NCBI RefSeq assembly: GCF_003286085.1
Contig: NW_020825368.1
Span: 186,001-250,000, forward strand
DNA from: Drosophila persimilis
Lineage: Eukaryota > Arthropoda > Insecta > Diptera > Drosophilidae
Length of the DNA: 64,000 nt
Direction of reading: 5' to 3'
Shown here: positions 44,313 to 55,000 of the stretch, in pieces
Layout of the letters: each line of letters starts with the position of its first letter
Numbering within the stretch: the first letter of the stretch is position 1
Notes under the pieces: model-generated
Databases searched by the model: none
Seen by the model: the letters and a program-made list of their open reading frames with translations, nothing else
Told to the model about the DNA's origin: nothing
Position numbers and translations under genes: made by a program

Positions 44313-44890
44313 ATGTACACCAAGTGCAAGAATCTGCTGCCGAACAACGCCGACACCAACGAGGAGGTGAAGAAGCTAAAGGTGGCCACGCACAGCAACA
44401 TTGCCCTGTGCCACCAGAAGTCCAACGATCACTTCGAGGCCAAGGTGGAGTGCAATGCTGTGCGCGCCCTGGAGGCCAACAATGTGAAGGCTCTCTATCG
44501 TCGCGGACAATGCAACCTGATCATCAATGAGCTGGAAGATGCCCTGGAGGACTTCCAAAAGGTTATTCAATTGGAGCCTGGCAACAAGGCAGCTGCCAAC
44601 CACGTGGTCATCTGCAGGCAGAAAATCAAGGAGACCAAAACCAAGGAGAAAAAGCTGTATGCTAACATGTTTACCAAGCTGGCGGCCAACGACAAAGAGA
44701 CCGAACCACCGCGCGAAACAGATGTGCTCAGTAAATGCGGCGAATGGTCCGAGGAGGACGCCAAACGCGAGGCTGATCTACTGCTTGAACGCGACAATAT
44801 AATTATGATCTAGCCGAGGACAAAGGCGATCAATTGTTTAGCATTTTAAGTACTTTTCCTAAATATTTCCACATCGAAAATCGAAAAAAT
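44313..44890 (+). pseudogene. Fkbp59: Captured 3' piece of an Fkbp59-like immunophilin mRNA
   Basis: The frame 44313-44813 reads 166 residues matching the C-terminus of the Drosophila large FK506-binding protein Fkbp59 (FKBP4/5 family, an Hsp90 co-chaperone prolyl isomerase), to the terminal LLLERDNIIMI. It covers TPR2 (about residues 18-52, SNIALCHQ) and TPR3 (54-88, VKALYRRGQCNLIINEL), then the basic helix and acidic tail. Both isomerase domains and TPR1 are absent. No intron is seen. About 75 bases of 3' UTR-like sequence follow, ending in A-rich CGAAAAAAT. The ATG forms at the junction with RT sequence. The RT resumes with no lost codons and no target duplication. Confidence 0.85.
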
Positions 44891-45510
44891 CCCATGCCAC
44901 TCATAGATGGGACTTTGAGTCGGTTACCAAAGGCAGAATACATAACTAGCCTCGACCTGAAAGATGCCTACTGGCAAATACCGCTAGAAGAAGGTTCTAG
45001 GGATAAAACAGCATTCACAGTGCCTGGACGGCCGCTCTACCAGTTCAAAGTTATGCCTTTTTACCAATGCGCCGTCTACTATGTCCAAACTTATGGACCG
45101 CATTATTCCAGCCAATCTTCGAAACGAAGTGTTTATATACTTGGATGACCTGCTTATAGTGTCAGACACCTTTGAAAGGCAGCTGAGTGTGTTAAAAGTA
45201 TTAGCAGAGAAGCTGTCTGCAGCGGGGCTTACAATTAATATACAGAAGAGCAAGTTCTGTGTGCCTGAGGTCCTCTATCTGGGGCATGTAGTGGGTCACG
45301 GTATTATAGGCATGGACTTGGACAAAATAGAGGCCATTAAGGAATATCCTGCTCCGAAGTCGGTGAAACAGTTGCGTCGATTCTTGGGTATGACGGGATG
45401 GTACCACAAATTTATAAAGAATTTTGCGGCTATTGTGGCGCCTCTGACGGACGCCCTGAAGCAGAAACGCCAGTTCATTTGGTCCAAAGAAGCAGAAGCT
45501 GCATTCTGAA
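44891..45510 (+). pseudogene. Gypsy C reverse transcriptase, part 2
   Basis: Continues exactly where part 1 stops: PMPLIDGTLSRLPKAEYITS, LDLKDAYWQIPLEEGSRDKT, then a shift near 45060 within the MPF motif, then YLDDLLIVSDTFERQL with the intact catalytic YLDD (about 45139-45150), LYLGHVVGHG and RRFLGMTGWYHKFIKNFAAI. Confidence 0.85.
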
Positions 45511-45835
45511 GAACTCTGAAGAACTCAATGTGTGAAGCGCCCGTCTTACACACACCGAATTTTGAAAAGCCTTTCTTTATCCACTGCGACGCTAGTCACT
45601 CAGGAGTAGGAGGGGTACTGATGCAGATAAACGAAGAGGGCGATGAAGTACCAATTGCGTTTATGTCACGAAAATTGAATAAGTGCCAACGTGCTTACTC
45701 GGTGACGCAAAAGGAATGCTTAGCTGCCATTCATTTGAGTAGCAGATTGGCCAGATGGGCTTTGAAGCTTCAGGGGTATTCCTTTAATATTTGCCACCGA
45801 AAAGGGTTTCGAAACATTGTTCCAGACGCCTAGTC
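45511..45835 (+). pseudogene. Gypsy C RNase H, internally deleted
   Basis: FFIHCDASHSGVGGVLMQIN gives the first catalytic Asp and YSVTQKECLAAIHLS the Glu. The sequence then jumps to SRLARWALKLQGYSFNICHR, so the segment with the third acidic residue is deleted. It ends at VPDA and TAG 45831-45833. Confidence 0.8.
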
Positions 45836-46485
45836 TCGGGTCTTTCTCGGGTCGCGTCCAATTTAAGTCCCATGCATTCAACTCCTTGCTTCAGAATTAT
45901 GGCATAGAGCACACTTACACCGCCGTTTACGCTCCGCAAGCTAACGCGTCCGAGCGAGTTAACAGATCTATCTTGGCAGCAGTCAAAGCCTACATAAATA
46001 CTGACCAAGGTAACTGGGATGAGCAGCTCAGCAGTGTAGCCTGTGCGTTAAAATCGGCTGTGCACAGTGCCGTAAAGGCGAGTCCATACCAGTTGGCGTT
46101 TGGGCAACAGATGATCACGAATGGTACCACGTATCAGTTGTTGAGGCAGCTAGAGATGTTAGAAGATCGTTGGGTGCATTTTCCTAGGGACGACTCATTT
46201 GATCTGATGCGTGGCACGGCAAAAGAGGCAATGTGAGCTCAGCATGAACGAAATAAAAAGACATATAACTTTCGAAGTAAGGATGTATCATTCAGAGTGG
46301 GGCAGGGTGTTACCGTCGAAATTTCCAGCAAAGTAATTTCGTGAAAGGATTTAATGCCAAGTTGGCTCCTGTTTTTGTGAAGTCCCGGGTAAGGCGACGG
46401 TTGGGTCAAGCCTATTACGAGCTAGAGGATCTGCAAGGACGTCTGATCGGCAAATTCCATGCCAAAGATATCAAACAGTAGCACC
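45836..46485 (+). pseudogene. Gypsy C integrase, C-terminal half only
   Basis: Directly after RNase H the sequence reads SHAFNSLLQNYGIEHTYTAV, PQANASERVNRSILAAVKAY and YQLAFGQQM, the end of an integrase core with the catalytic Glu in ASERVNR. The zinc region and both catalytic Asp residues are deleted. After a stop at 46234-46236 the tail reads FNAKLAPVFVKSR and AYYELEDLQGRLIGKFHAKD, the SH3-like C-terminal domain. Confidence 0.8.
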
Positions 46486-46565
46486 ATAAAAAAAATAAAT
46501 CGCTCTAAGCGGGAATCACCCTATTGGTCCTTCTACCCCAAAGTGTGATTTTGGTAGGGGGGATT

Positions 46566-47110
46566 TGAAGTAGTTTGAAATAGTAACGTATATAAATAGG
46601 TATAAATACTGGGATCTACAAAAGGGAACATTTAGAAAAGTACCAAGAAGGGATATTGTTCTCCTTTATATGTTACTCAAATTCCGCCGAAATTCAAGTC
46701 AAAAGGTAAACGAAGGAGGGTAATGTGGTTAGATAGGAGGCTGTAAAAGCCTTCTTTATGGGATCACCGGAGGAAACGGGAGCGGTGATCATGGTAGGGT
46801 GGGCATAAGTGGTCACAACAACACCGTGTCACGATTCGTATGTGTGTATGTGTCCGTGGGCGTGGTTAGGTGTATTTGGTCATGTTCGTATTTGTGTCCG
46901 ATACTTCGCTGAACGTGAAATTTTAATGAACGTTACTGTATCTGTGTTATGATTGTAGGAGTAGAGCTGTGTCCCGTCCGTCCTGGGAAATAAAAGCTCC
47001 CCCATTTCTTGCCGATGAGACGGAAGCCAGAACAAGCACGTACCCGGACGGGAGACGAACCATCACCTGCTCAGCTTTCCTCGAAGGTTTCTAATACCCA
47101 ATATGCTACA
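46566..47110 (+). repeat. 3' LTR of Gypsy C
   Basis: 545 bp, uninterrupted. Preceded by a purine-rich GGTAGGGGGGA (46552-46562), the polypurine tract. It starts TGAAGTAGTTTG and ends ATGCTACA. Scattered differences from the 5' LTR indicate an insertion that is not very recent. Confidence 0.9.
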
Positions 47111-47132
47111 AGCTTTGAAGCTCTGATTTAAT

Positions 47133-48420
47133 CTATTGATTTATCCACTGTTTTGCCATGCAGGTACGACAAAAGTCATGGTGTGGCAGTCTGTATCTGA
47201 TGCCCTTGCGACCGATGACACAGTGCGCTGTCAGTGCACGCAACTGACATTTCTTGAAGCTCATCTGAAATGGCCCCTCATCTGCCAGATAAAGATTCGT
47301 AGTGGTCTCCGCGGCCGCAATCGGCTTGGCCGATCCAGTTCTGGCAAAATCTCGTTGCCCGCGATGTCGGTCTGGCCCGTGACCCGCGTGATTGGTTTGG
47401 CTCGGTCCGTCCACTGTCTCGCGTACGAGTCTAGTTGTGATCTTGCAAGATACTAAGGCTTTGATATCAGTCTCGCCATCAACGCATATTACTATGTTCC
47501 TCGGAGGTATATCTAAGGTGTATATCAACTTCGCCGCTTGCCTTACTGCATATATCTCTACCTAGTGTTAGGGATATATTGGTCACCAGATCATTACAGA
47601 AGAGTCCAGCTCCCGGCTATACGACTGCCTCACTGCCGTCAGTGAAGAAGAAAAGATCCAGTGGCCCCAAGGTATGCTACTCGTTGGACTCTATGGAAGT
47701 TTTCCAGGTGAAGCTTTGTGTCGGCCGCCTCTCACCATACCAAACATCCGTATGTCAGAATGGGAATGTCAGCTGGTAGGAACGGCCAAAGACCAGCCCC
47801 AGAGTCCGGAAGTGTCAGCACATTCAAAATCAACGGAGGAACAGTTGTCAGCCGTGCAGAGGAGAAATCGGATTCCCCACATGCGCGCGCCCTATAACCG
47901 ACGGACGAATGTTTTTTTAGGCATTGAAATTGTGATGATATGCACTCCTACATTCTTGTGTGCTCGTCACTTTGGCTTTGTTGATCTCGCTTAGCTCTCA
48001 TGTCCACCACTAGTTCCGATTGGACTTTGGAAGTTAGCTGATCGGGTAGGATTTGAGAAATGTTTTATGTGGAGCCATTGTGACGTTCTGTGCCTCTTCC
48101 TTTAGTACTCCCGTGTGAAGGATGTCCCCTTCCCGGCGGTCAGGTAGAATCTTCTATACGGTTTTAGAAAAACGGATCCAGTCTGACCACTTAGGATTAC
48201 GATAGGCCTTGATCCTTCTCTTTGCCATTTCATATTGTGAAGTATCCTGTAGTGGTCCACTCATCGGGCACATGCCATTCCTCGACGGCGACGGAAACGT
48301 TGTTCGAGGACAGGTTTATGTCTATAACTTTTGCACGGTTCCTGCTGCGAAAAGTGGTGTGGCCTCACCGTACAGTGGGCGATGTTTATGGTGATTTCGC
48401 AAATCGATAACAAAATCTAT
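47133..48420 (-). mobile_element. LOA-clade LINE fragment 1
   Basis: Minus strand. RNase H pieces: FFTDGSEA (about 47640), PPRNIVICVDGETDIKALVS and SCKITTRLVRETVDG (47410-47520). C-terminal zinc region: RALTAHCVIG and YRLPHHDFCRTCM (47150-47230). RT end: ILTYGCLVW and LHLENFHRVQRVAY (47680-47770). Endonuclease end: FRSRNRAKVIDINLSSNNVS (about 48290-48350). RNase H plus this C-terminus fits the LOA/bilbo group. Large deletions and stops throughout. Confidence 0.65.
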
Positions 48421-50399
48421 AAAGACGACATCGTGGATCAGCTATGAGCTCCCGAACACAACATATGCAGGCCCTACTTTTTTTTAGCGTTAGCCGCGTA
48501 TTTTTCTCGTTCTTTAGATGGTAGTGGAGCCTATCAACACCCTGTTTGTGAGCTAATTTCGTCTTCTGGAATGTACAAAATTCTACGATTCTAAGTGCTA
48601 ATTTGGTCAGTACAAATGTTATGTTTGCGTGAAAATATGCTTCGTCCGATGTGTAAATTGCCAAATATTAGCTGCCTGAGCCGCCCATTCTGACTATGCA
48701 GCTTTTTTAGGGAGTCATGCCGGCCTGCAGGCTAACGCTCTTTTTAGGATGGCATTGAGAAAAATCCGTTTCAAGCTAACTTTCAGAACTGATCGACTTC
48801 ACTTTTTCAAATGTTTTTTAAAAATCAAAAGGGTTTAAAATCGATTCAAGTGCAATAACGCAGGTTGGTTGAACGAACATGTGGTTCCTCTACGTCCAGA
48901 CAGAAAATTGAGTCCAGGATGAAAACAAAAGGACATTGCTGATAGCTATTGAAACTGTCAATGCACAAAAGTTTCGAGTCTCTTTGAAGACAAACTCTTG
49001 CAATGAGTTCATCAGAGCAGCACGAATTTGCCTATAAAAATGTGCAAATTGGAGTGCATCAGATATAGTTTCAAGTGTAGGCACTGCTCCTGAAGCATCT
49101 AAAAAAATAGAAAGAAGCCTGGATATAGATCAACAACTCCCTAAAAAATACGCTCCAGAAGAAGTTTTGGGCTTTTATATTAAATTATATATTATTTAGC
49201 CTAATCTAGGCCGTCAGCCATCGGGATGGCGGGTCGACTAGCAAAACTGTAAGCTCGGAATGAGGCGCACACCCCTAGGATACAGAGGGTTGCGAGCGAA
49301 ACGCCGTAACTATACACACCGGTCAAAGTGCGACTATACTCTCCCCGTGAGGGCGGCTGGAAACGGGTCCTGGCACGGTCATGTCTCTGCCAGGATGCTG
49401 GCGTATGGTAGTCGGGCGGAGAGAAGAAAAATCTCAGTGAACTTACCCCAATCCAAGGTGACACTGTTATGCCGATATGCCGAGGGATGCATGGCCGACG
49501 GGGTGCTCGGTCGGTAATATGCGGACTCTGGATACCTGCCGTCCTCCAGTTTAAATCAGGCTTCCCGGGGCAAGCGGGCTGTTGAGTCCAGGAACGTGAG
49601 AATTGCGGATAAAACACAATCGCTTATCTTCATAGGTACTTAGGCGTTAGTTGCGTTTTATTTCCTATTTGCAAAAGGAGGTTAATACATTTTATTCTTA
49701 TATGTAGGTAATATATCTACGCACGCTTCGTCTTTTTTCCCCGCTCTTTTTTCGACTGCTCAAACTAATGTGACCTTCTTGTCTTTTTACAGTGTGGCCA
49801 TTTTTCTTCTCTCTTTTTTCTTTATGTAGGGTATCTGTGCCCTTGCTTAAAACTAAGTATATATAAGCTAATTTTTCTCGACAACATCGGCTATGACTCG
49901 GGTGACCAACCCCTTCCCGCCTACTCGTGGGAACAACTATATCAAATACACTAAATATAAAAAACAATTGAAGTTCGTTCTCTTTCGTAGATCAGACGCG
50001 TTTTTGTTTTGCGCTTCGCATTTTTCCCTTTGTTGTGCATAAACAACCGGTGTTTTCATAAATAGACTGTAATCAGCTTCCTAACCACCCTACAATCTGG
50101 AAATCTATTCTATTCCTCGAGTGCATGCCTTTGATTTGTCGTGTTTGCGTTGTTGACGTGAGAACGCATTACATTGCAGCTCTCGTCTCTCGAATTGTAG
50201 CATTTGTTGTTTTAGCACTCTCCTGCTATCACCTCAACTTCAATAACTGTTCTTTCTCTCTCGCTCTCATAACTTTCTGTTCAGTAGCTGCTGCTGCAAC
50301 TATTCTCCTCTCCTCCTATTAGCGCTGTCTGGCACACTGGTTTGATAGCAATTTGTTTTGGAATATTATTTGATTTTAATTGTGTTCAAATTTTGTATT
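48421..50399. other. Unassigned region with a possible CR1-like leader at its right end
   Basis: About 2 kb without a supportable gene. A minus-strand ORF at 48890-49084 (LQFAHFYRQIRAALMNSLQE) looks protein-like but I do not recognise it. 49200-49620 is G+C-rich. 49700-49970 is T-rich on the plus strand, with TATATAAGC near 49857. 50000-50399 is C/T-rich and adjoins the CR1-like ORF1, so it is probably that element's leader. Confidence 0.4.
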
Positions 50400-51170
50400 A
50401 TGGAGTTTTTTGTGAATTGTGCCAAAAAATCCTGTCGGAAAGAGTATCCCATGATCAGCCGAGTATCCCCTGCTGGCTCTGCGATAGCAAAATCCGCTGG
50501 ATTTTCTGGCCTCGTGAGTGATGCTATAGCCAAACGTAATGGGTTGCATTACAGTTGCGAGGCATGCCGTGCGGTGGAGAATGATATGGTAGCTTTTATG
50601 AGGCAGGCTTTAAAAAGCAGTACGATCGGCTCCTAGCCATGGAGTTTCAATTTGGCAGTCTACAACTGCTGAATGAGTCCCTGAGGCGTAAAAGGGTGAC
50701 TCCGTGCTAGCTGTCCCGTCCATCCCAATCCCACCAGTAAATAGACGTTCCGGACCTCCGGATATTGCCAACACAGGTACTAGGCCTGTGGTGCCCAAAC
50801 CACTGGTGGGAGTCCCACCAAAACGACAAGTTTTTGTTTCACGGCTGGCCCCTGACCTCACATCGAATGTTGTAATTGCTTTTATTCAAAGCAGAATAAA
50901 AGCCGTGGGTTTAAAGGTGGAGAAATTTAACTTCTCTTATGCCAGGGAGATAGCCTCGTTTAAGATAAGCATCTCCCAAACTCAATTTGAGACCATTTGC
51001 TCTGCCAAATTTTGGCCAGAGCATTTGGTGGTGAAGGAGTATATGGCTAAAGAGAAGAATAGGCCCCCCCATAACCCTTACAAATCTTTCCAGTGTGCCA
51101 CCCTCAACCTCAACTTCCTCTTCCTCAACTTCCCGTCTGGCTTCCACCTTTCCAAAAAACTAACTTCTCT
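50400..51170 (+). pseudogene. CR1-like ORF1 with PHD-type finger, copy C
   Basis: ATG at 50400 (MEFFVNCAKKSCRKEYP). Cysteines in CAKKSC, then HYSCEAC, form a PHD-like zinc finger in the first 60 residues. A coiled-coil-like stretch (LAMEFQFGSLQLLNESLR) follows in another frame, then a stop near 50708. The C-terminal domain in 50704-51309 has a Pro-rich linker, QVFVSRLAPDLTSNVVIAFI, ASFKISI and FWPEHLVVKEY. In this copy the frame runs on into the endonuclease start. Confidence 0.8.
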
Positions 51171-52000
51171 TTTAGTAACCTATCAGAATGTAAGAGGCTT
51201 GCGTAGTAAGCTCAGCATTCTTTTCCGGGATAGTGTTGCATTTTCTTCCCACGTTATTGTGTTTACTGAAACCTGGTTAAAGCTGGACATTCTTAGTTCC
51301 GAGGTTTAGGCAGGTCGGTACACAACTTTTAGAAAGGACCGTTCGTCTCGACGTGCAGGAGGCGTTCTAACTGTAGTGGACTCTAACTTCACGTCGGAAC
51401 ATTTCACAGTCCAGGTTCAACTGGAACTGGAATTCCTGTGTGTAAAACTGATTTTTCCTATTCCTATTCTTCTTATTCATTACTTGCTCGTATATTCCAC
51501 CTTCTTCGGATATTTCCATTTATGAGCAGCACTTGTCTGCTTTAACTGCTGTTTCTTTCTCGCTATCTGATAAAGATCGTATGATAGTTCTTGGTGACTT
51601 CAACTTGCCAGGAACTGTTTGGTCTTCGGTAAACGCGTCTAGTATCCTAGTGCCCATGTCACGACATGACTTTGTTGCCAGCTTGCTTGACCTGTCCCTG
51701 TCTCAAGTCAATCATGTGAAAAATTCCTTGCGTCGATTGCTTGATCTGTGCTTTGTATCGGATCCGACCATAGTGTTGTTAACCCGAGCCCTTCCGCTCA
51801 TTATACCTGAAGACGCCTACCACCCTACTTTCAAGGTGTCGCTAGATATAGGACCAACTGTATTGGATCGGTCGAGTAGACTATCTGAACTTGTCCGCTG
51901 CTTTCATAAAGCCGAGTTTGCGAAGCTTAATAGCCTCATTAGATATTTTGATTGGTCCGCTTTTTACTGGTGCACTGATATCATAAAAGGCACAAACATT
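51171..52000 (+). pseudogene. CR1-like endonuclease, copy C
   Basis: TYQNVRGLRSKLSILFRDSV (from 51179) and VIVFTETWLKLD (catalytic Glu) open the domain; a stop lies at 51307-51309. After shifts, MIVLGDFNLPGTVWSS (from 51581) gives the GDFN block and EDAYHPTFKVSLDIG (about 51810-51855) the end of the domain. Confidence 0.8.
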
Positions 52001-53940
52001 TTTCACAATGCTCTTGGCACATTTTTTGATTCTACTGTCCAGCTTTCTTGTCCGACTAGATCGGGAAAACCCCCTTGGCTTACCAAAGAGTTATCCAGTC
52101 TAAAAAACTTAAAATCAAGACTTTATAAAAAATTTCAAGAAGTGGGTTCTCCTACTTCTCACTCTCGTTATGTAATAGCTCGGTCAAACTTTTCAGTTCT
52201 TAATGCTCAATGCTATAAGAACTACCTATCTCGATGCAGGATACGTTTTTCTCAGGATCCATAACAGTTTTACTGCTTCGTAAACAGTAAGCGTAGAACG
52301 CCCGCACACCCATCCTCGCTATCATTTTGTAATACGTCGTCAAATAATGATCAGGCAATTTCCGATCTTTTTGCCCAATTTTTCCAAACCACCTATTCTG
52401 AGGAAAACTACTCTTGTCATCCGTACCCATACGGTTTACCGACGTCGAACGGCATTTTCAGTCCCTTGTTAAATGAATGTTCCTTACTTCATGATCTTCG
52501 ACTAGTTAAGCCAGTGTTTTCACCGGGTCCAGACGGGGTTCAAGGTTGTGTACTCAGGTACTGCGCCGAGGCATTGTGTGGACCCTTGCTTAAACTATTC
52601 ACCATGTCCATTGATTCCTCTTGCTTTCCCCCGATCTAGAAGGAATCGTTTATAATTCCTCTCCATAAAAAAGGTACCAAGTCTGATGCAAAAAATTATA
52701 GAGGTATAGCAAAGTTATCCGCTATTCCCAAATTGTTTGAGAAGGTTTTAACTCCGCACTTGCAACATCTCTGCAAGTCACTTATATCTCCAACTCAGCA
52801 TGGATTTATAAGGATTTATAACCACCACGAACTTGTTAGAGTTTACCTCTTTCATTGTTAAAGGCTTTCAAGGTAACTTACAGACGGATGTAATTTACAC
52901 CGACTTCAGTAAAGAATTCGACTCTATAAACCATTCCCTTTTAGCACATAAACTTGACCTTTTAGGGTTTCAGCCCAACCTCCTGAGATGAATTTCTAGC
53001 TATCTTTGTTCAAGGTCTCAAAGAGTCCTCTTCAAAAACTCCCTCTCTTTAATAGTAAAGGTTTCTTCGGGAGTACCACAGGGTAGCCATCTAGGCCCCT
53101 TACTCTTCACACTCTTTATAAATGACTTGCCTTCAGTATTCACATACTGTCGAGTACTTATGTATGAGGATGATGTTAAACTCTGTGTCCAGTACAACGA
53201 TATTTCATTTCATTCTCGCTTGCAATCCGATCTCAATAACTTTCAGTCATGGTGTTGTGCAAACTTGTTACACCTTAATGCCTCGAAATGCAAAGTTATG
53301 ACATTTCATCGTTCTAGCCTATATAGCCCTATACCCTATTTGGTGGTTCTCTCTAGAGAATTACCCTGGTGGATGATCTAGGTGTTATGTTAGACCCCAA
53401 GTTAAAGTTTTCCGAACACATTTCTACCATGGTAAATAAGGCCATAGGCGTGCTTGGGTTTATAAAGAGGTGGTCAAAGGAATTTGACGACCCCTATGTA
53501 ACAAAGACTCTCTATACCCCGGTTTTTCGTCCGATCTTAGAATACGGCTCCTGTGTATGGTGCCCTCAGTACAAAGTACACCAGGACCGTATAAAATCAG
53601 TACAGAAAAACTTTTTACCCTTTGCTCTGCGGTGCCTTAACTGGGATGCGGGTGTAAGACTCCCATCTTACTCTAGTAGACTACTATTAGTAAACCTCCC
53701 ATCCTTAGTTAACCGTAGAAAAATGCTTGGTGTGATATTTATGCACAACTTGATCAGGGATGACATAGACAGCCCTGATCTGTTGAGCCGCATAAACTTC
53801 ACGATTCCTATTAGACTGACTAGAAATTTTATAACGTCGGTCCTTCCACTTTGTAGATCGAATTATTCCTTGCATGAACCGTTTAGGGTCTTATGCTCGG
53901 ATTATAATTCCCTCTACCATATTATATCCAACACTTAATC
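52001..53940 (+). pseudogene. CR1-like reverse transcriptase, copy C
   Basis: RT blocks across several frames: SGKPPWLTKELSSLKNLKSR, a stop at 52262-52264, then FSPGPDGVQGCVLRYCAEAL, KNYRGIAKLSAIPKLFEKVL, and the SGVPQGSHLGPLLFTLFIND block (about 53070-53130). The catalytic loop near 53158-53175 reads MYEDDVK, with Glu in place of Ala in YADD; the aspartates remain. The C-terminal frame 53369-53938 is intact (GFIKRWSKEFDDPYVTKTLY). Confidence 0.85.
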
Positions 53941-54249
53941 TTTTCCCCTTATTAAATTACTAATCCTTACACACCTTTCTAGTAATTAGTAATTGTAGTG
54001 GTATTTTTATTTTGATTGCATGCTTAGTTTCTTAGTAAGTTTAGTGCTAATTTTCCTCGAATGTTAATCTAATAATTGCTATCTTTCTTGCATGTTCGCG
54101 TTCGGTTCGGCTACGCACCGTGCGTCATGTGGCAGCGCCCCTCGGTCGGTTCGGCGGGAGGAGGGCTGCGTTTTGCCTGGGATCCGCGCGTAACAGCCTT
54201 CTGCTGGATTCACACGGGCCACTTGACGGTGCAGTAATTGCATCGCCTC
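53941..54249. other. CR1-like 3' UTR then unassigned DNA
   Basis: 53941 to about 54060 is the A+T-rich 3' UTR of copy C. 54080-54249 is G+C-richer and may be the upstream part of the LOA-clade piece, but no motif is readable. Confidence 0.45.
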
Positions 54250-54256
54250 TTGAAAG

Positions 54257-55000
54257 ATGCAGTCATTGCATGTCAACGTCCAAGAAACGGCCCTACACTC
54301 GATCACATGGATCATCGAAGCGTCTCTTAACTTTAAGGAGTGCATCCTGGTAGCATTCCTCACGGGCGCACTGATGGACCTGGGGGTAGACTCCCGGACG
54401 GTGAGCCTAATCGATCAGACGCTACAATGCAGGACGGTTGAGGCATCACTGCGGACGTCAACGTGCACCAGATTTGTCAGCAGAGGCACACCGTAGGGCG
54501 AAGTCCTCTCGCCCCTCCTATGGATCGTGGAAGTGAACGCACTGCTGCGGGAGATAGAGGGGGGTGGCTGCCGCGTGATGGCGTATGCGGACGATGTTGC
54601 TATATCATTCTCCGAAAAATGCCCGAAAACGTTGTGTGAGTGCATGACAAGTACTCTCACGAAGATGTCGAGATGGGCAGACAAATGCGGGCTAGGAGTC
54701 AACCCGTCTACAACGGAACTGTTGCTTTTCCCTAAGAAGTAAAAAGTCTCGGTACAGACTCCCCCACAACTCTGTGGGAAAGCGATAGCCTTTAGCAATA
54801 ATGCCAAGTATCTTGGCCTAATCCTCGACAGAAAGCTTGATTGAAAACTGAACATAGAGGAGAGAGTAAAGAACACCACAGAGTCCCTTTACACATAAAG
54901 GAAAGCAATCGGTCTAAAATGGGGAATGACCCCTTATACAGCTCGGTGGCTATACACCGACATCATACGGCCAATCATACTCTATGGAGTGGTAGTATGG
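54257..55000 (+). pseudogene. LOA-clade reverse transcriptase, C-terminal half
   Basis: SITWIIEASLNFKECILVAF (from about 54298) is the RT palm start; a stop at 54494-54496 follows. CRVMAYADDVAISFSEKCPK (54569-54628) is the catalytic loop with both aspartates, and NPSTTELLLFPKK ends at 54740-54742. KYLGLILDRKLD and TARWLYTDIIRPIILYGVVV follow after further stops. Confidence 0.75.

Larger units (their letters stand above)
36267..47110 (+). mobile_element. Ty3/Gypsy retrotransposon C with RING-Gag and captured host sequence
   Basis: Both LTRs are present; the 5' one is split by a nested R1-clade LINE. Internal order: tRNA-Lys primer site (41278), A+T-rich leader, RING-H2 finger and Gag, zinc knuckles, protease in the -1 frame, RT containing a 578-bp Fkbp59-like insert, truncated RNase H, integrase C-terminal half, polypurine tract (46552-46563), 3' LTR. 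The flanking tetranucleotides GGCT (36263-36266) and AGCT (47111-47114) may be a duplication with one change. No env. Confidence 0.85.
50400..54060 (+). mobile_element. CR1-like LINE copy C, long but broken
   Basis: Plus strand: ORF1 with a PHD-type zinc finger, endonuclease, RT, and a 3' UTR ending near 54060. It is a different subfamily from copies A and B but shares the same blocks. The PHD-type finger in ORF1 is known from CR1 elements, which supports the clade call. No target duplication was found. Confidence 0.85.

Noticed and set aside
44376..44603. Minus-strand ORF opposite the Fkbp59-like piece
   Set aside because: Shadow of the conserved TPR coding strand.
49201..49620. G+C-rich block as a structural RNA gene
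   Set aside because: No tRNA cloverleaf, snRNA box or rRNA motif could be recognised by eye.
54415..54879. 154-codon minus-strand ORF opposite the LOA-clade RT
   Set aside because: The plus strand has clear RT motifs including YADD over the same bases.
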